Below, piece by piece: positions 30,837-40,476 of a stretch of DNA of 64,000 bases. The stretch covers positions 124,001 to 188,000 of the forward strand of contig JARFJB010001981.1 in NCBI GenBank assembly GCA_036346205.1, given 5' to 3'. Source of the stretch: Vesta saturnalis. Its lineage: Eukaryota; Arthropoda; Insecta; Coleoptera; Lampyridae. Numbering within the stretch: the first letter of the stretch is position 1; each line of letters starts with the position of its first letter. The notes under the pieces were generated by a model. That model was given only the letters and a program-made list of their open reading frames with translations, searched no databases and was not told where the DNA came from. A program made the translations under genes and the position numbers.

Positions 30837-33244
30837 CCCATTTAAAGCCTGTAAACCTGTAAATCTTTGTTACGGTTTGTTAAATGAGATGTCACTGCAT
30901 TGCAGGTTAATCATTATTCATCTACACCACGTGTGACAGCTGTGAACGCCGGTTTTAAAACTTTTTCTGGTTGTGCAGTGTTGATGTTAGTGAGAATTTG
31001 TTAACAAATCCATCATGGACAATTGGAGGTAAGTAATACAGTTTTTCTGTTAAAAAGTAACAATGCCAGTTATATTATCTTTTGAATATTAGAATGTTTG
31101 TGAGTAAACAACATGCTTACATTTGAAAACTCAATTAGATGTTTTGTAAATAACCGCCGAATCCAGCGTCCTTTATAAAGGACCCTGGCAAAATAACTAG
31201 CTATGGCTACACATTTTTATAGTTTTTCACTTTTTTTAGTTATTATAAGCGCCCCTTGAAACTCCATGAACTATTGTATGAAATCGAGAATCTAGAAGAG
31301 ATGCCCCTGATGACATTGTAATGGTACCACCGGAAAATACAACTCAAGACATGACCGATGAAGATTCGGGTAATGAAGAGGAGGTAACGCTTCATAACCT
31401 TCCAGGAAGTCAACTTCGCGAAAGAGTTGAGATTGTTATTCATCAGGATCTTGAAGATGACGAATATGACGCAGAAGACCTCCTTCCCTTATCTAGACTT
31501 GCAAAACAACATTCAAATCCACCTAAAAGAATAAAAAGGTATTCTTGGAAAAAAGTCGATATTCAGTCGCAACACGCCGATTTCCTACAAATTTGCAACC
31601 CAAAAAATAATAGGTCCCCTACAGATTATTTCAGCTTATTTTTTAGTAATGAACTAATAGACCTTATCCTAAGATACACTAATTTATATGCGAGTCAACA
31701 TGGACGTAAAGCCGATATAACGTCGAATGAAATAATGTGCTTTTTAGGAGTTATAATACTGAGTGGTTACAATGTTATGTCAAGAAGAGCAATGTACTGG
31801 GAAAATAGTCCGGACTGCGGAAATGAATTGGTATACAATGCAATATCAAGGAATAGGTTTTCGTATATAATGCAAAATCTACATTGCAATGATAATTTAC
31901 AATTGGATGTAAATGACAAGTTTACCAAACTGAGACCCCTTTTTCAATACCTAAACAAAAAATTCATTGAATATGCACCAACTGAAGAACATCATGCGGT
32001 TGATGAGTCCATGGTTCCATATTTTGGACATCACGGGTCCAAGCAATTTATCAGGGGTAAACCCATCAGATGGGGTTACAAGCTCTGGACAGGAGCTACT
32101 AGAAAGGGTTACATTGAATGGTTCGAACCATATCAAGGTTCAACAACTCCTCTCGATGAAAAATATAAAACTTTTGGCCTAGGGGCTAGCGTTGTTTTAC
32201 AATTCTGTGACGTGTTGGTATCAGAACAAGGCAATCTAAATTTTCACATTCTGTTTGACAACTTTTTTACATAAATCCCTCTAATAGTTGAACTCAACAC
32301 TAGAGGGCTGAAAGCAACGGGTACTGTCCGACAATTGTTCCATACCATCCAATAAAGCTATAAAGAAACAAAACAGAGGACATCTTGAATATGCTCTTAT
32401 CGAAAGTGAAAACATTATAGTATGCAAGTGGCATCATAATAGCATCGTAGGAGTTGTTTCAAATCATGCGAGTGTCTTTCCAACTGTAAAAGTGGAAAGG
32501 TATTCACGGAAAGATAAAAAGAAAATTTTAATCGACCAACCGAAAGCCATTGAAATATATAATAGAAATATGGGAGGGGTTGACCGTGCCGATGAAAATA
32601 TAGCCTTATACCGGTCCTCAATTCGAGGGAAAAAGTGGTACTTTCCATTATTTTGTCATTGTATAGACATGGCTATTCAGAATGCGTGGCTCCTTCATAA
32701 ACTGGACGACGGAAAACAGGATCGCCTGGCATTCAGAAGATCGATAGCTACAGGTCTTCTGGAAACATATCAAAAAACAACAAAAAGGGGCCCTGTACGT
32801 GTAAGTTCACATCTACATGAACATTCTAGGTATGACAACCTGAATCATCTTATTACCTATCAAGACAATCAACCAAAGTGCGGTGTGTGCCACAAAAAAT
32901 GCAACTTCAGTTGCCATAAGTGCAATGTAGGCTTACATCCCACAGAGTGTTTCTTCTTTTATCATACTAAGTGATCTGCAAAATTAAGTTATTGTGTTCT
33001 GAATGTTTGTAATCAATATTATATGTTCTGTAGTAAATACTTTGATACTTGGCCGTAAATAATATGTTTTACACCTATAGTAGCACAACTTACCAGGGTC
33101 CTTTATAAAGGACGGCCATTTTTTCGAAAACCACCAAAATTTTTTTCAAAATTCGTAAGGAAAGCTTATTCTTGGTCTAATTCTAGTACATAAACGGAGT
33201 TATAATTTATTTTTCCAAAAAAAAAAGTTTTGGGCATAAAAGGG
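30837..33244 (+). mobile_element. piggyBac element 1, TTAA target duplication
   Basis: 2408 bp from CCCATTTAAAGCC to GGCATAAAAGGG, with TTAA at 30833-30836 and 33245-33248. Removing the element and one TTAA rejoins the host pogo frame exactly, which fixes the borders. Subterminal inverted copies of CGTCCTTTATAAAGGACCCTGG (about 31168 and, reversed, 33094) are themselves palindromic at their core. Confidence 0.9.
31015..32974 (+). pseudogene. piggyBac transposase 1, lightly damaged
   Basis: Exon 1 (31015-31028) encodes MDNW with a GTAAGT donor. Exon 2 starts at 31240 (YYKRPLKLHELLYEIEN). A shift near 31297 enters the long frame from about 31298 with an acidic N-terminus (TDEDSGNEEE) and the transposase fold. 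The three catalytic Asp are readable: HAVDESMVPYFG, ILFDNFF and GGVDRADEN. A stop (TAA) follows NFFT at about 32272, and a shift near 32328 leads to the frame ending at 32974. The C-terminal cysteine-rich domain is complete: CGVCHKKCNFSCHKCNVGLH, then TEC and a final His. Two shifts and one stop make it inactive. Confidence 0.88.
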
Positions 33245-34627
33245 TTAAAAAAGACGGTTGAAGAAAGATTACATCCTATAATATTACAAAATGGTTTCCG
33301 TAAATGCGGCTTAGTTCCGTGGAATCCAGACGCGGTTGAAATACAAAGTGCACCAAAATCCCAAGAACCAATATTGGAAAAAAGTAAGAAATTAAAAGAA
33401 CTAGAAAATGGAAAATACTTTTAGAAAATATATATCAAAAGAAAATAGATATGTATAAGGCAACTGACGTATGGAATGGAGACATATAAGACGTATCCCT
33501 TTTCAAATTTTACAAAAAAATAGTCAAAGATGCACTACAACTTAGAGATGAATTACTAGAAGCAAACGTTGCACAACTTAAAATGCAGGAAACGGAACCA
33601 ATAGAGGCAAATGAACTAGTGCTGCAAGAAAGTGTGAATACTACACGTGAAGAAAACCTAACTATGCCACCTAATGAGCAAGAAAATGAGGGATCATTTA
33701 TTAAAGACAAGGAAGATCTTCCAGAAACTGAAATTCAAAAAGATCGATTTGAACTGGATCAGCAGGGTAACATTGAAAATAGAGCCACAAGTGGTTTTGG
33801 TGAAAAGACACCAGTGAAGACGTACAGTGTGCCTGGATGTAGCGGTTCAAAGTCTCAACAACAAGATAAAGAAAATGTACCAACACCATTTAAAAAAGCG
33901 TTAATTTGGCCAGGTGAAAGACAAACAAAGAAGAAAAGAGTGCCGAAGGAGAGAACACCTGCCATGATTAGTTCCAAGCCTTGGCAGTTATATTATGAAA
34001 GGAAAGAGGCAAAAAAAATGGAAGAAGCAGAAAAGAAAAAAGAAAGAGCGACAGCAAGACAACAGAAAAAAGAAGCTAAAGACAAACTAGTACAGGAGAA
34101 AAAAAGTGCAGCCAACCGAAATAAAAAAAGATTACAAAGGAAAAGGGATATTTCACCGGACTCAGACACATCTACCGAATGGCAATGCTCCGCCTCCAGT
34201 GGCGATGAAATACTTGAAAAAGAGCAAGAATTGGAATTGACCCAACTGAAACATAAGGAAAATGATTATATTTATGTTTCTTTTCCGGGACCAAAACGAC
34301 TACACAAATATGTCTGCGTAATTCAGGAAGTAATTTTCGATAACGAGGCTGAAGTTGTTGCTATGAAAAAATGCGAAGATGGCTCTAGTTTTCAACTAAA
34401 TGAAAATGATGTGAGCGTTATACAGTTTACCCAAATAATTAAAAAACTAAACTTTCCCAAAATTATCTCTTCCGGGGACCGACTAAAATATTTTTTTGAT
34501 GAAGAACTAATCGTGGATGGTTAATTATTTATTGTGTGTGGTCTTCTATTTTTGTTTTGCCGTTTTCTATAAGTTATATATGTTTGTATGCAGTTTTGTT
34601 AATAATTTACATATATTTGTATTCGTG

Positions 34628-35080
34628 TCAATCTTTAGATCAAACTCTGTCAACTTTTAGCAATATTGTATTGTATTTAAAAAGTTTATGATAAAAATAT
34701 TTAATGATACTCTTACCACTTATTTCTGTAAATCTTATTTACTTAAAGATACAAGTATCATGTTCAAATAAGTATATTTTACCTATATTCGAAATTTTAC
34801 AAATTACAAAACGTGTCAACTTTTAGATAAAAAAGGTGTCAACCTTTAGAATTTTCATTATTTTTGAGTGTCAACTTTTAGCATATTTACACATTCTCAT
34901 TTTTCTAAAATTATATTTCAACATATTGTAGGAAATGGCTTATTTCTTGTTGGAAACTACACCAAAAGGGTAGTACTAACATTTGTATATTTGTAAAAGG
35001 CTTAAAATTCAAAATTTATAATGATTATGAACAAAATATTGCACAGCTGTCCTTAATGTGTCAACCTTTAGTTGTGTAAC
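34628..35080 (+). repeat. six iterated TGTCAACTTTTAG-type motifs at the right end of pogo-like element 2
   Basis: Copies at about 34627 (TGTCAATCTTTAG), 34648, 34816, 34839, 34869 and 35069, all in one orientation. Reverse-complement copies occur at the left end of the element. Likely transposase binding sites by analogy with subterminal repeats of other DNA transposons. Confidence 0.7.
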
Positions 35081-35090
35081 ATTAAAACAG

Positions 35091-37420
35091 TATAAACACT
35101 AAAACTGGGCCAACTTATAATGTTAAAACAAAAGCGATGATGTAATAAATTGACCAAATAATTTTAATTAATAAAAATAATTACCAAATGATTATCGCTA
35201 CTGCCGTCGGCTCATCGGTTGATTAAGATGGGAGGGTTCAATTAACGCACCTGAAATACTGCATGCTTTTCATCAGCTTAATTATTTTCACTTATCCTTA
35301 ATTCAAAACAAATGTTATCTAAAAATTATGAAAAAATGATAAATTCTCGAGCGCCATGTTGTCTTTTTTTTTATATATCTATCTAGGAACAACAAAACCT
35401 AGTTATTTAATACTATAAACAAATTAACACAAATGAAAATAAAATAACAAGTTATACATAAGTTTATTTAATATATGTTTGAAAACGAAAAAAAATTCAG
35501 AAGTCGTAAACTATACTAAATTATAAAAAAACTTTACCTTTTAACGGTTCTGTACATACACTGTGACAAGTACTATGAAGCAGAATGGTTCATATGGTGA
35601 GGTCAATGTCTTGCTTAGTTATCCTTAAAATATGGAATTTCCTTGAAGTTTAATTTGCCAAATTTATTTGTAAAAGTATGTAGAACTTGCGTTGTAAAGG
35701 TAACTCAAGTAAAACTTGCCATTTAAAATAATAGTATAGTAAAATATTGACTTATACGTGCCATTAAAGATTATAAGTGCAATCTAAGTGTACAAATTAA
35801 GTATACAAATTAAGTGATTAAAAGGTAATTAAAAATGCGTACTTAAAAAGTAAGTACTTAAAAAGTGCCTAAAAAAAGCAAAGGCTTTAGTTTTAAATAT
35901 AATGAGAAAAAAATAACTTACCACCAAAATTCTGATGGCACCAAAATATAAAAAATTAAGTAAAAATCATGCTTATTGCTGTTAACATTCAGCATTAAGT
36001 GAATTAAAAAAAAGCTTTCAGAATATCTCAAGTGTATTTCCCCTAAAAGTCTTCATGCTTGCGCGGGTACAATAATATAAATGTAATTTTTTTTAAGAAA
36101 GGGAACTAAAACTATTTATGTAATATTACACCCAAAAGATTTGTTCTAGGAAGTGCCAATTAAATTGCCATTCTCAATTCTACATATTAATAATTAAAAA
36201 CTTTTCTAATATTACGCCAAATAAATGAACGATTCTTAAATTAATGTACTTTTTAATACAACCACAAAAAAAGGTTGTTACAGTTGTTTTACTTTACGCT
36301 ATTGACATCAACAACCTCCTTACAATCTTCTTTATCCCTATCTAGTATCAGTATGTACTACTCAGTCTTGCATTTTTGCGGTTAATTCATTGACACGAGG
36401 TAGGTTTACAAAATTATTTACTCTTACATAAGCTACAACTGGTCAAAATACAACCACACACATAAAAATTCAAATAACAGCATTGTGATACATAACTAGA
36501 CCAATAGTTATATTTTGTTCTAATCCGAATTACACAATGCCAATTTTTTTTCAGAAGCTTTAATCAACGCAACTAAATTTTTGAACTCTCCAAAAAATGG
36601 ATAGTATCAAAAAGATTTCTTCTGCTCTTGTACTTTATCAACGTTCGTTGGTGCTAAGGGTATTTGGACAATTTCTCAAAATTAACAAAATACATGTACA
36701 AAAAAACAAACGAATGGCTGTAGATGCGTAGTTAATTTCAAAATTCTGTACAACATTGTTATGGTGCAGACATGCCTGCTATGAATCGAATTTCATTTTG
36801 GTGTGGGTTACAGAAACTTTGTTGAGGGGACAGTTTATGACATATACATGGTCTTTAAAAATGGGGAATATAATATAGTGTGTTTGATAAAGGCCATATA
36901 ATTTTGACATTTGTAAAAACAAAATTCGGTTTCTATGGACACCTTAAATTAAGTTCTAAATAAAGGTGACAAAAAATACAATAAACAAATATCGTCGTTG
37001 ATCTACGAAAACCTCGTAAGCGACATGAATGCCTAAATTAGGTTTAAGTGTTAGTTCGATCAAAAATCTGTCTCGGCGTGTACTGCGAAAACCTCGTAAG
37101 GTGCTTACCAATAGAATCCATGTATTCAATCATGTGAGCTAACGACGTAACCGTCACTTGCACTATACTGGGCAATGTAAACTCGTAAGCGACATTAAAC
37201 GCTCTTATCGGTTATTTGTACGCACTTCGTTCAATGGAGAGTCAGTGTGAGTAGACATTATATTTATTTTTGTAATAACGTTAATGCTCGCCTTGCCCGA
37301 ACATTTTTCTGGTGTATAAACAAAAAAAATCTGTTTTAACCTTCTCAGAAAGATTTTAATGGTTCTACACTTAATTTTAATCCTTATTCAAATGTTCATT
37401 TTTTTGTAGTCGTTACCGTC
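35091..37420. other. 2.3 kb AT-rich, no gene recognised
   Basis: No frame of interest. Between 37008 and 37200 three diverged copies of AAAACCTCGTAAGCGACAT-like sequence occur (37012, 37087, 37178). The rest is featureless to me. Confidence 0.45.
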
Positions 37421-37426
37421 AAACGG

Positions 37427-37821
37427 GGTGACTTCGGACGGTGGAGGTGACTTCGGATAGTCATTCGTTCGCTACTCATTATGCGTATTTTACCGAATGC
37501 ATGCATTTTAGCGCCAATATTGTAATGCAAGGTCATAGTAGCCAGTATTCATTAGATCATAGTGCGTGTAGGTCGCTCTGAAAGCGAAACTTCGCCGCGT
37601 GCTACGTTTTTAATAAAAAATTGAATTTCGTGAATATAAAAATAGTGAAAAAGTAAGTATTCTACACTGAACTACTTAACACCTGCGACATTTCTGAATA
37701 TTTTGCTTATTAGTACAACTATTTAACAATCATTTGAGAACAAAATTAATTTTTTTCCTAGAATAATTTTTTTTATACAGGCCCGTAACAAAAAAATTGT
37801 CTTTTAGGGGGTGACTTCGGA
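37427..37821 (+). repeat. iterated GGTGACTTCGGA at the left end of pogo-like element 3
   Basis: Exact copies at 37427-37438, 37446-37457 and 37810-37821. The third ends two bases before the transposase ATG at 37824. Confidence 0.75.
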
Positions 37822-37823
37822 CA

Positions 37824-38767
37824 ATGCCACGAATGTATAGAAAAGTGTTAGGAGGCCGTAGTTATCAGAATTACAATCACGAAAACCTTAAAAAAACTAT
37901 AAAAGATGTTAAAAACGGAACCAAGTCGTTAAGAACAGCGTCAGAAATTTATGGTGTTCCAAGATCGACCATAAGCAACGGAGTCAATGAAAAACATCCA
38001 AAAAAAGCAGGAGGTCAAAGTGTTCTTAGTGTTGCCGAAGAAAATCGTCTGGTTTTGTTAATACAAAGTGCCTGTGACTGGGGATTTCCACTAACTGATA
38101 TCAGAGTAATAATAAAACAATACTTGAATAGGAAAGGTGTTAATATTGAAAAATTCCGTGACAATATGCCCGGACGCGATTGGACAAAATGTTTTCTGTC
38201 TCGTCATAATGAATTAACTGTAAGATTCAGCCAAAATATAAAACGGCTTCGTGCACAAGTTTCTGTCCAAACTATAACTGAATATTTTAGGGAACTAAAA
38301 AAAGCATTAGAAAAATTGATCCAGGAAATCTTGTGAATTATGACGAGACGAACTTTAGTGACGATCCTGGCAAAGCCAAGGTCGTATGTAAACGTGGTGT
38401 AAAACACTGCGACAGAATTATGGATTCCACAAAGACAAGCATAAGTGTGATGATGTCTGCATCTGCAAATGGAAAACTTTTACCACCATTTGTTGTTTAC
38501 AAGGCGAAGCATCGATATCAAGAATGGGAGGAAAACGGTCCTCCTGGATGTGAATATAGCATGAGCAAGTCGGGATGGTTCGAGGCAGCAACGTTTTACG
38601 AGTGGTTTAGTAAATTATTATTGCCATATTTTCGAAATAAGGAAGGAACCAAGCTACTGATTGGAGATAACCTTTTCAGCCATTTAACCATAAAAGTTAT
38701 AGAGGAATGTAATAACAATGATATAAAATTAGGCTTTCGATTTATGATGCGGGAAACAAAAGAATAA
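37824..38767 (+). pseudogene. pogo/Tigger-like transposase 3, 3'-truncated, one frameshift
   Basis: The start at 37824 opens MPRMYRKVLGGRSYQNYNHE, then a psq helix-turn-helix (TASEIYGVPRSTISNGV) and a CENP-B-like region (LLIQSACDWGFPLTD, then PGRDWTKCFLSRH). A one-base shift near 38315 joins the catalytic domain: VNYDETNF (first Asp), GVKHCDRIMDSTKTSISVMM, PPFVVYKAKH and LIGDNLFSHL (second Asp). The third catalytic region (PLDxxxF) and the C-terminus are absent; the frame loses family similarity after about 38737, where a 70-bp tandem repeat and mariner material follow. It is a different lineage from pogo-like elements 1 and 2, judged by sequence. Confidence 0.82.
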
Positions 38768-38778
38768 TTAATGTCAAT

Positions 38779-38913
38779 AGTTATTATCGTTGACAGTTCT
38801 GTGTATATTTTCGTAACGTTTCACTAGTTTTTCAAGGTCTATTATTAAAGTTATTATCGTTGACAGTTCTGTGTGTATTTTCGTAACGTTTCACTAATTT
38901 TTCAAAGTATATT
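38779..38913. repeat. two tandem ~70-bp units
   Basis: TTATTATCGTTGACAGTTCT..TTTTCGTAACGTTTCACTA begins at 38781 and again at 38851, with a few differences. Directly upstream of the mariner-derived frame at 38944. Confidence 0.85.
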
Positions 38914-38943
38914 TTCGTTTTTTTAACACTAAATTACATTAAT

Positions 38944-39175
38944 ATGCGGCTTACTGAGACACAGCGCATAGAAATCTTGATGATGATTGGCTACGGTAAT
39001 CGAGTTAGAACGCAGCAGGAAGTTTGTGAGTTATTTAATCAAAAATACCCCAATCGTCCGCCAATATCGCAATCGACAGTTAGCAAGATTGAACAGAAGT
39101 TTAGTCAATTCGGTCATGTAAAAGATTAGGCTATTGTCAGTTGACTAACGGAGGACATTTCGAACATTTGCTGAA
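38944..39175 (+). pseudogene. mariner-like internal-deletion derivative
   Basis: The N-terminal 58 residues match the DUF4817 helix-turn-helix of mariner-like transposases (RLTETQRIEILMMIGYGNRV, VCELFNQKYPNRPPIS, VSKIEQKFSQFGHV). Only a few bases after the frame stops, another frame gives CQLTNGGHFEHLLK and a stop at 39173-39175, the family's very C-terminus. Everything between, including the catalytic domain, is deleted. A right end CACCCTGTATA lies near 39435. It is a typical non-autonomous deletion copy. Confidence 0.7.
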
Positions 39176-39179
39176 ATAA

Positions 39180-39680
39180 AATGATTTTTAAGTTTACGAA
39201 TCTTTGTTTTCGATATAATAAAACGTTATAAAAATTATTTTATTTTTCGTTTTCTTCATGACCTTTTTTCAATTTTTAAATTTTGAATGCGAATAACTCC
39301 AAAACGCTTGGACTTAGGTATAGCACATGCTGCACGACAAATGTTTAGAATTGTAAGGGCAATCCAAAAATGCAATAAAAAAATTGGGTTGCAATTTGAA
39401 AAAAAAAATTTTTTTTAGAAAATCTTTTTTGAGACACCCTGTATAAAATTTTTTTTTCGCAAAATATGCCCCGAAAAAATATAAAAGCGACGGCTCCGAG
39501 CGATTTTTGAAAAAAAATTGTGCTTTACGAGATATTGAATTTATTCCTTACATTACGACCACCCGGTATATATACACACAATGCTCACAAACTTTTTCAA
39601 AAAGTAACTTCTTCTAAAATAAAACTGATAAATTATTATAAGTTTTTTATGAATGAATAAGTTCAAAGGTAAATATGTAA
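39180..39680. other. mariner-type 3' sequence and AT-rich DNA
   Basis: Contains GAGACACCCTGTATAAA (39431) and a second piece ending CCACCCGGTATATA near 39560, probably ends of two mariner-like copies. No gene. Confidence 0.4.
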
Positions 39681-39997
39681 TTAAAAATTATTATTAATTT
39701 TATTAAATAAATAAATAAAAAACTAGTCAAGTTGCTTTGGTGTGTGTGAATCCTTGCGATATTGCAGGCTTACATTCCAGTAATATAAGTAAGTTGATTT
39801 CAATCTCATTATATTTAGAATTTACATCAATTCTACATTAACATACATAAAGACAAAATTTACATCGACTGGGGCTTGAACCTTGATGGCGCAGTTGGTT
39901 AGCGCGGTACTCTAGCAAAGTACAAGTCGTAGGTTCAAATCCTATACGAGGTAAACTTTTTATTTATGTATTTAATAAAATTAATAATAATTTTTAA
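39681..39997. mobile_element. inverted-repeat element carrying a tRNA-like cloverleaf
   Basis: The left arm 39681-39722 (TTAAAAATTATTATTAATTT..) and right arm 39956-39997 (..AATTAATAATAATTTTTAA) are reverse complements over about 42 bp with one or two differences. The interior holds a non-coding 150-bp part and a tRNA-like sequence directly against the right arm. It looks like a MITE that carries an RNA polymerase III unit, or a SINE flanked by inverted AT repeats. Confidence 0.6.
39880..39953 (+). tRNA. tRNA-like cloverleaf, anticodon AGC, probable tRNA-derived repeat
   Basis: Folds as a full cloverleaf: acceptor ACCTTGA with ACGAGGT (one A-A mismatch at the seventh pair and one T-G), D stem GCGC/GCGC with loop AGTTGGTTA, anticodon stem GTACT/AGTAC with loop CTAGCAA (anticodon AGC), T stem GTAGG/CCTAT with loop TTCAAAT. 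Box A (GGCGCAGTTGG) and box B (GGTTCAAATCC) are good. An AGC anticodon would mean Ala, but the G3-U70 pair required by alanyl-tRNA synthetase is absent (C3-G70), and the sequence lies inside an inverted-repeat element. It is therefore more likely a tRNA-derived repeat or pseudogene than a working tRNA-Ala. Confidence 0.55.
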
Positions 39998-40009
39998 AAC
40001 TGATAAAGT

Positions 40010-40208
40010 TCAGAGAAGAATTCGTCATCACGTTGATTGGAGAAGAGATTCAACCAGTTTCGAAGAAAATTAGATTGCAAGAGCTCCATTATTTAGAGAG
40101 TCTACCACCTACCGAAAAAACACAAAGAAACACGTTATTTCTGTCCAGCCTGTAAAGAGAAGCCAGCCCTTTGTGTGGAAGATTGTTTTAAGAAGTTCCA
40201 CAAACAAT
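40010..40208 (+). pseudogene. piggyBac-type transposase, C-terminal fragment
   Basis: REEFVITLIGEEIQPVSKKI and LQELHYLESLPPTEKT, then after a shift a cysteine-rich end FCPACKEKPALCVEDCFKKF. This is the order found at the C-terminus of piggyBac transposases (linker, then Cys-rich domain). The catalytic domain is absent. The tRNA-bearing inverted-repeat element lies immediately upstream, possibly within the same old element. 40209-40399 holds nothing recognised. Confidence 0.6.
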
Positions 40209-40399
40209 AAAATATTATTTTTTTTCTTGAATTTGAATTAATTTTTATAATATTATATTTTTTGTTCATTTTTTAATAAATTTTCTGTTTATGTAAGCCA
40301 GCATTGATTTTTTGTTGTTTTCCGAGAAGCCATCTATCGACATTAGCACTGATATACTAGAAAGTAAACACAGGACGCAATTACGAGTTATCTCGTAGT

Positions 40400-40476
40400 T
40401 GGCAGTCAACGTGTTAAGATGAATTTTAAAATAGTCTTTGTCCTTTGTTGCATAATCACATTGGTCATATTTGAAT
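40400..40476 (-). pseudogene. decayed terminal zinc finger beyond the gene's stop
   Basis: Directly after the stop of the zinc-finger gene, in another frame, the minus strand reads YKFKYDQCDYATKDKDYF then KIHLNT. This is one more unit of the array, with the first Cys changed to Tyr and the last His lost, and it is put out of frame by a small deletion near 40478. Confidence 0.7.

Larger units (their letters stand above)
29778..34524 (+). pseudogene. pogo/Tigger-like transposase 2, interrupted by piggyBac
   Basis: The start at 29778, MPVLKYSPENMAAALED, opens a psq helix-turn-helix. A one-base shift near 29903 leads to the CENP-B-like region (EEDIVGSWIFKSAKAGFP, then PGESWYKLFMKRHP) and the DDE domain with FNADEAAF, then after a shift near 30420 FVDGHTSHL and KIQPMDVAVF. 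I count 35 residues between the last two Asp. At 30833 the frame KTDFCALL is cut by the piggyBac. It resumes after the right-hand TTAA at 33245 with KKTVEERLHPII and NGFRKCGLVPWNPDAV. After further damage near 33420-33520, a long open stretch (33583-34524) encodes an acidic then very Lys-rich C-terminal part (PWQLYYERKEAKKMEEAEKK) and a conserved end with YVSFPGPKRLHKYVCVIQ. Very long for the family. Confidence 0.85.
29495..35090 (+). mobile_element. pogo-like element 2, split by a piggyBac
   Basis: Borders are approximate. The left subterminal region carries CTAAACGTTGACAGTG and CTAAAGCTTGACAC (29498-29533). The right region carries six copies of TGTCAACNTTTAG-type motifs (34628-35080), which are the reverse complement of the left ones. 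The transposase lies between and is interrupted by piggyBac 1 at a TTAA. Confidence 0.65.

Noticed and set aside
33510..33889. Minus-strand frames rich in Ser/Phe
   Set aside because: Shadow of the acidic C-terminal part of pogo-like transposase 2.
39880..39953. Functional tRNA-Ala gene
   Set aside because: The cloverleaf is good, but the G3-U70 identity pair is absent, the acceptor stem has a mismatch and it lies in a repeat, so a tRNA-derived repeat is more likely.
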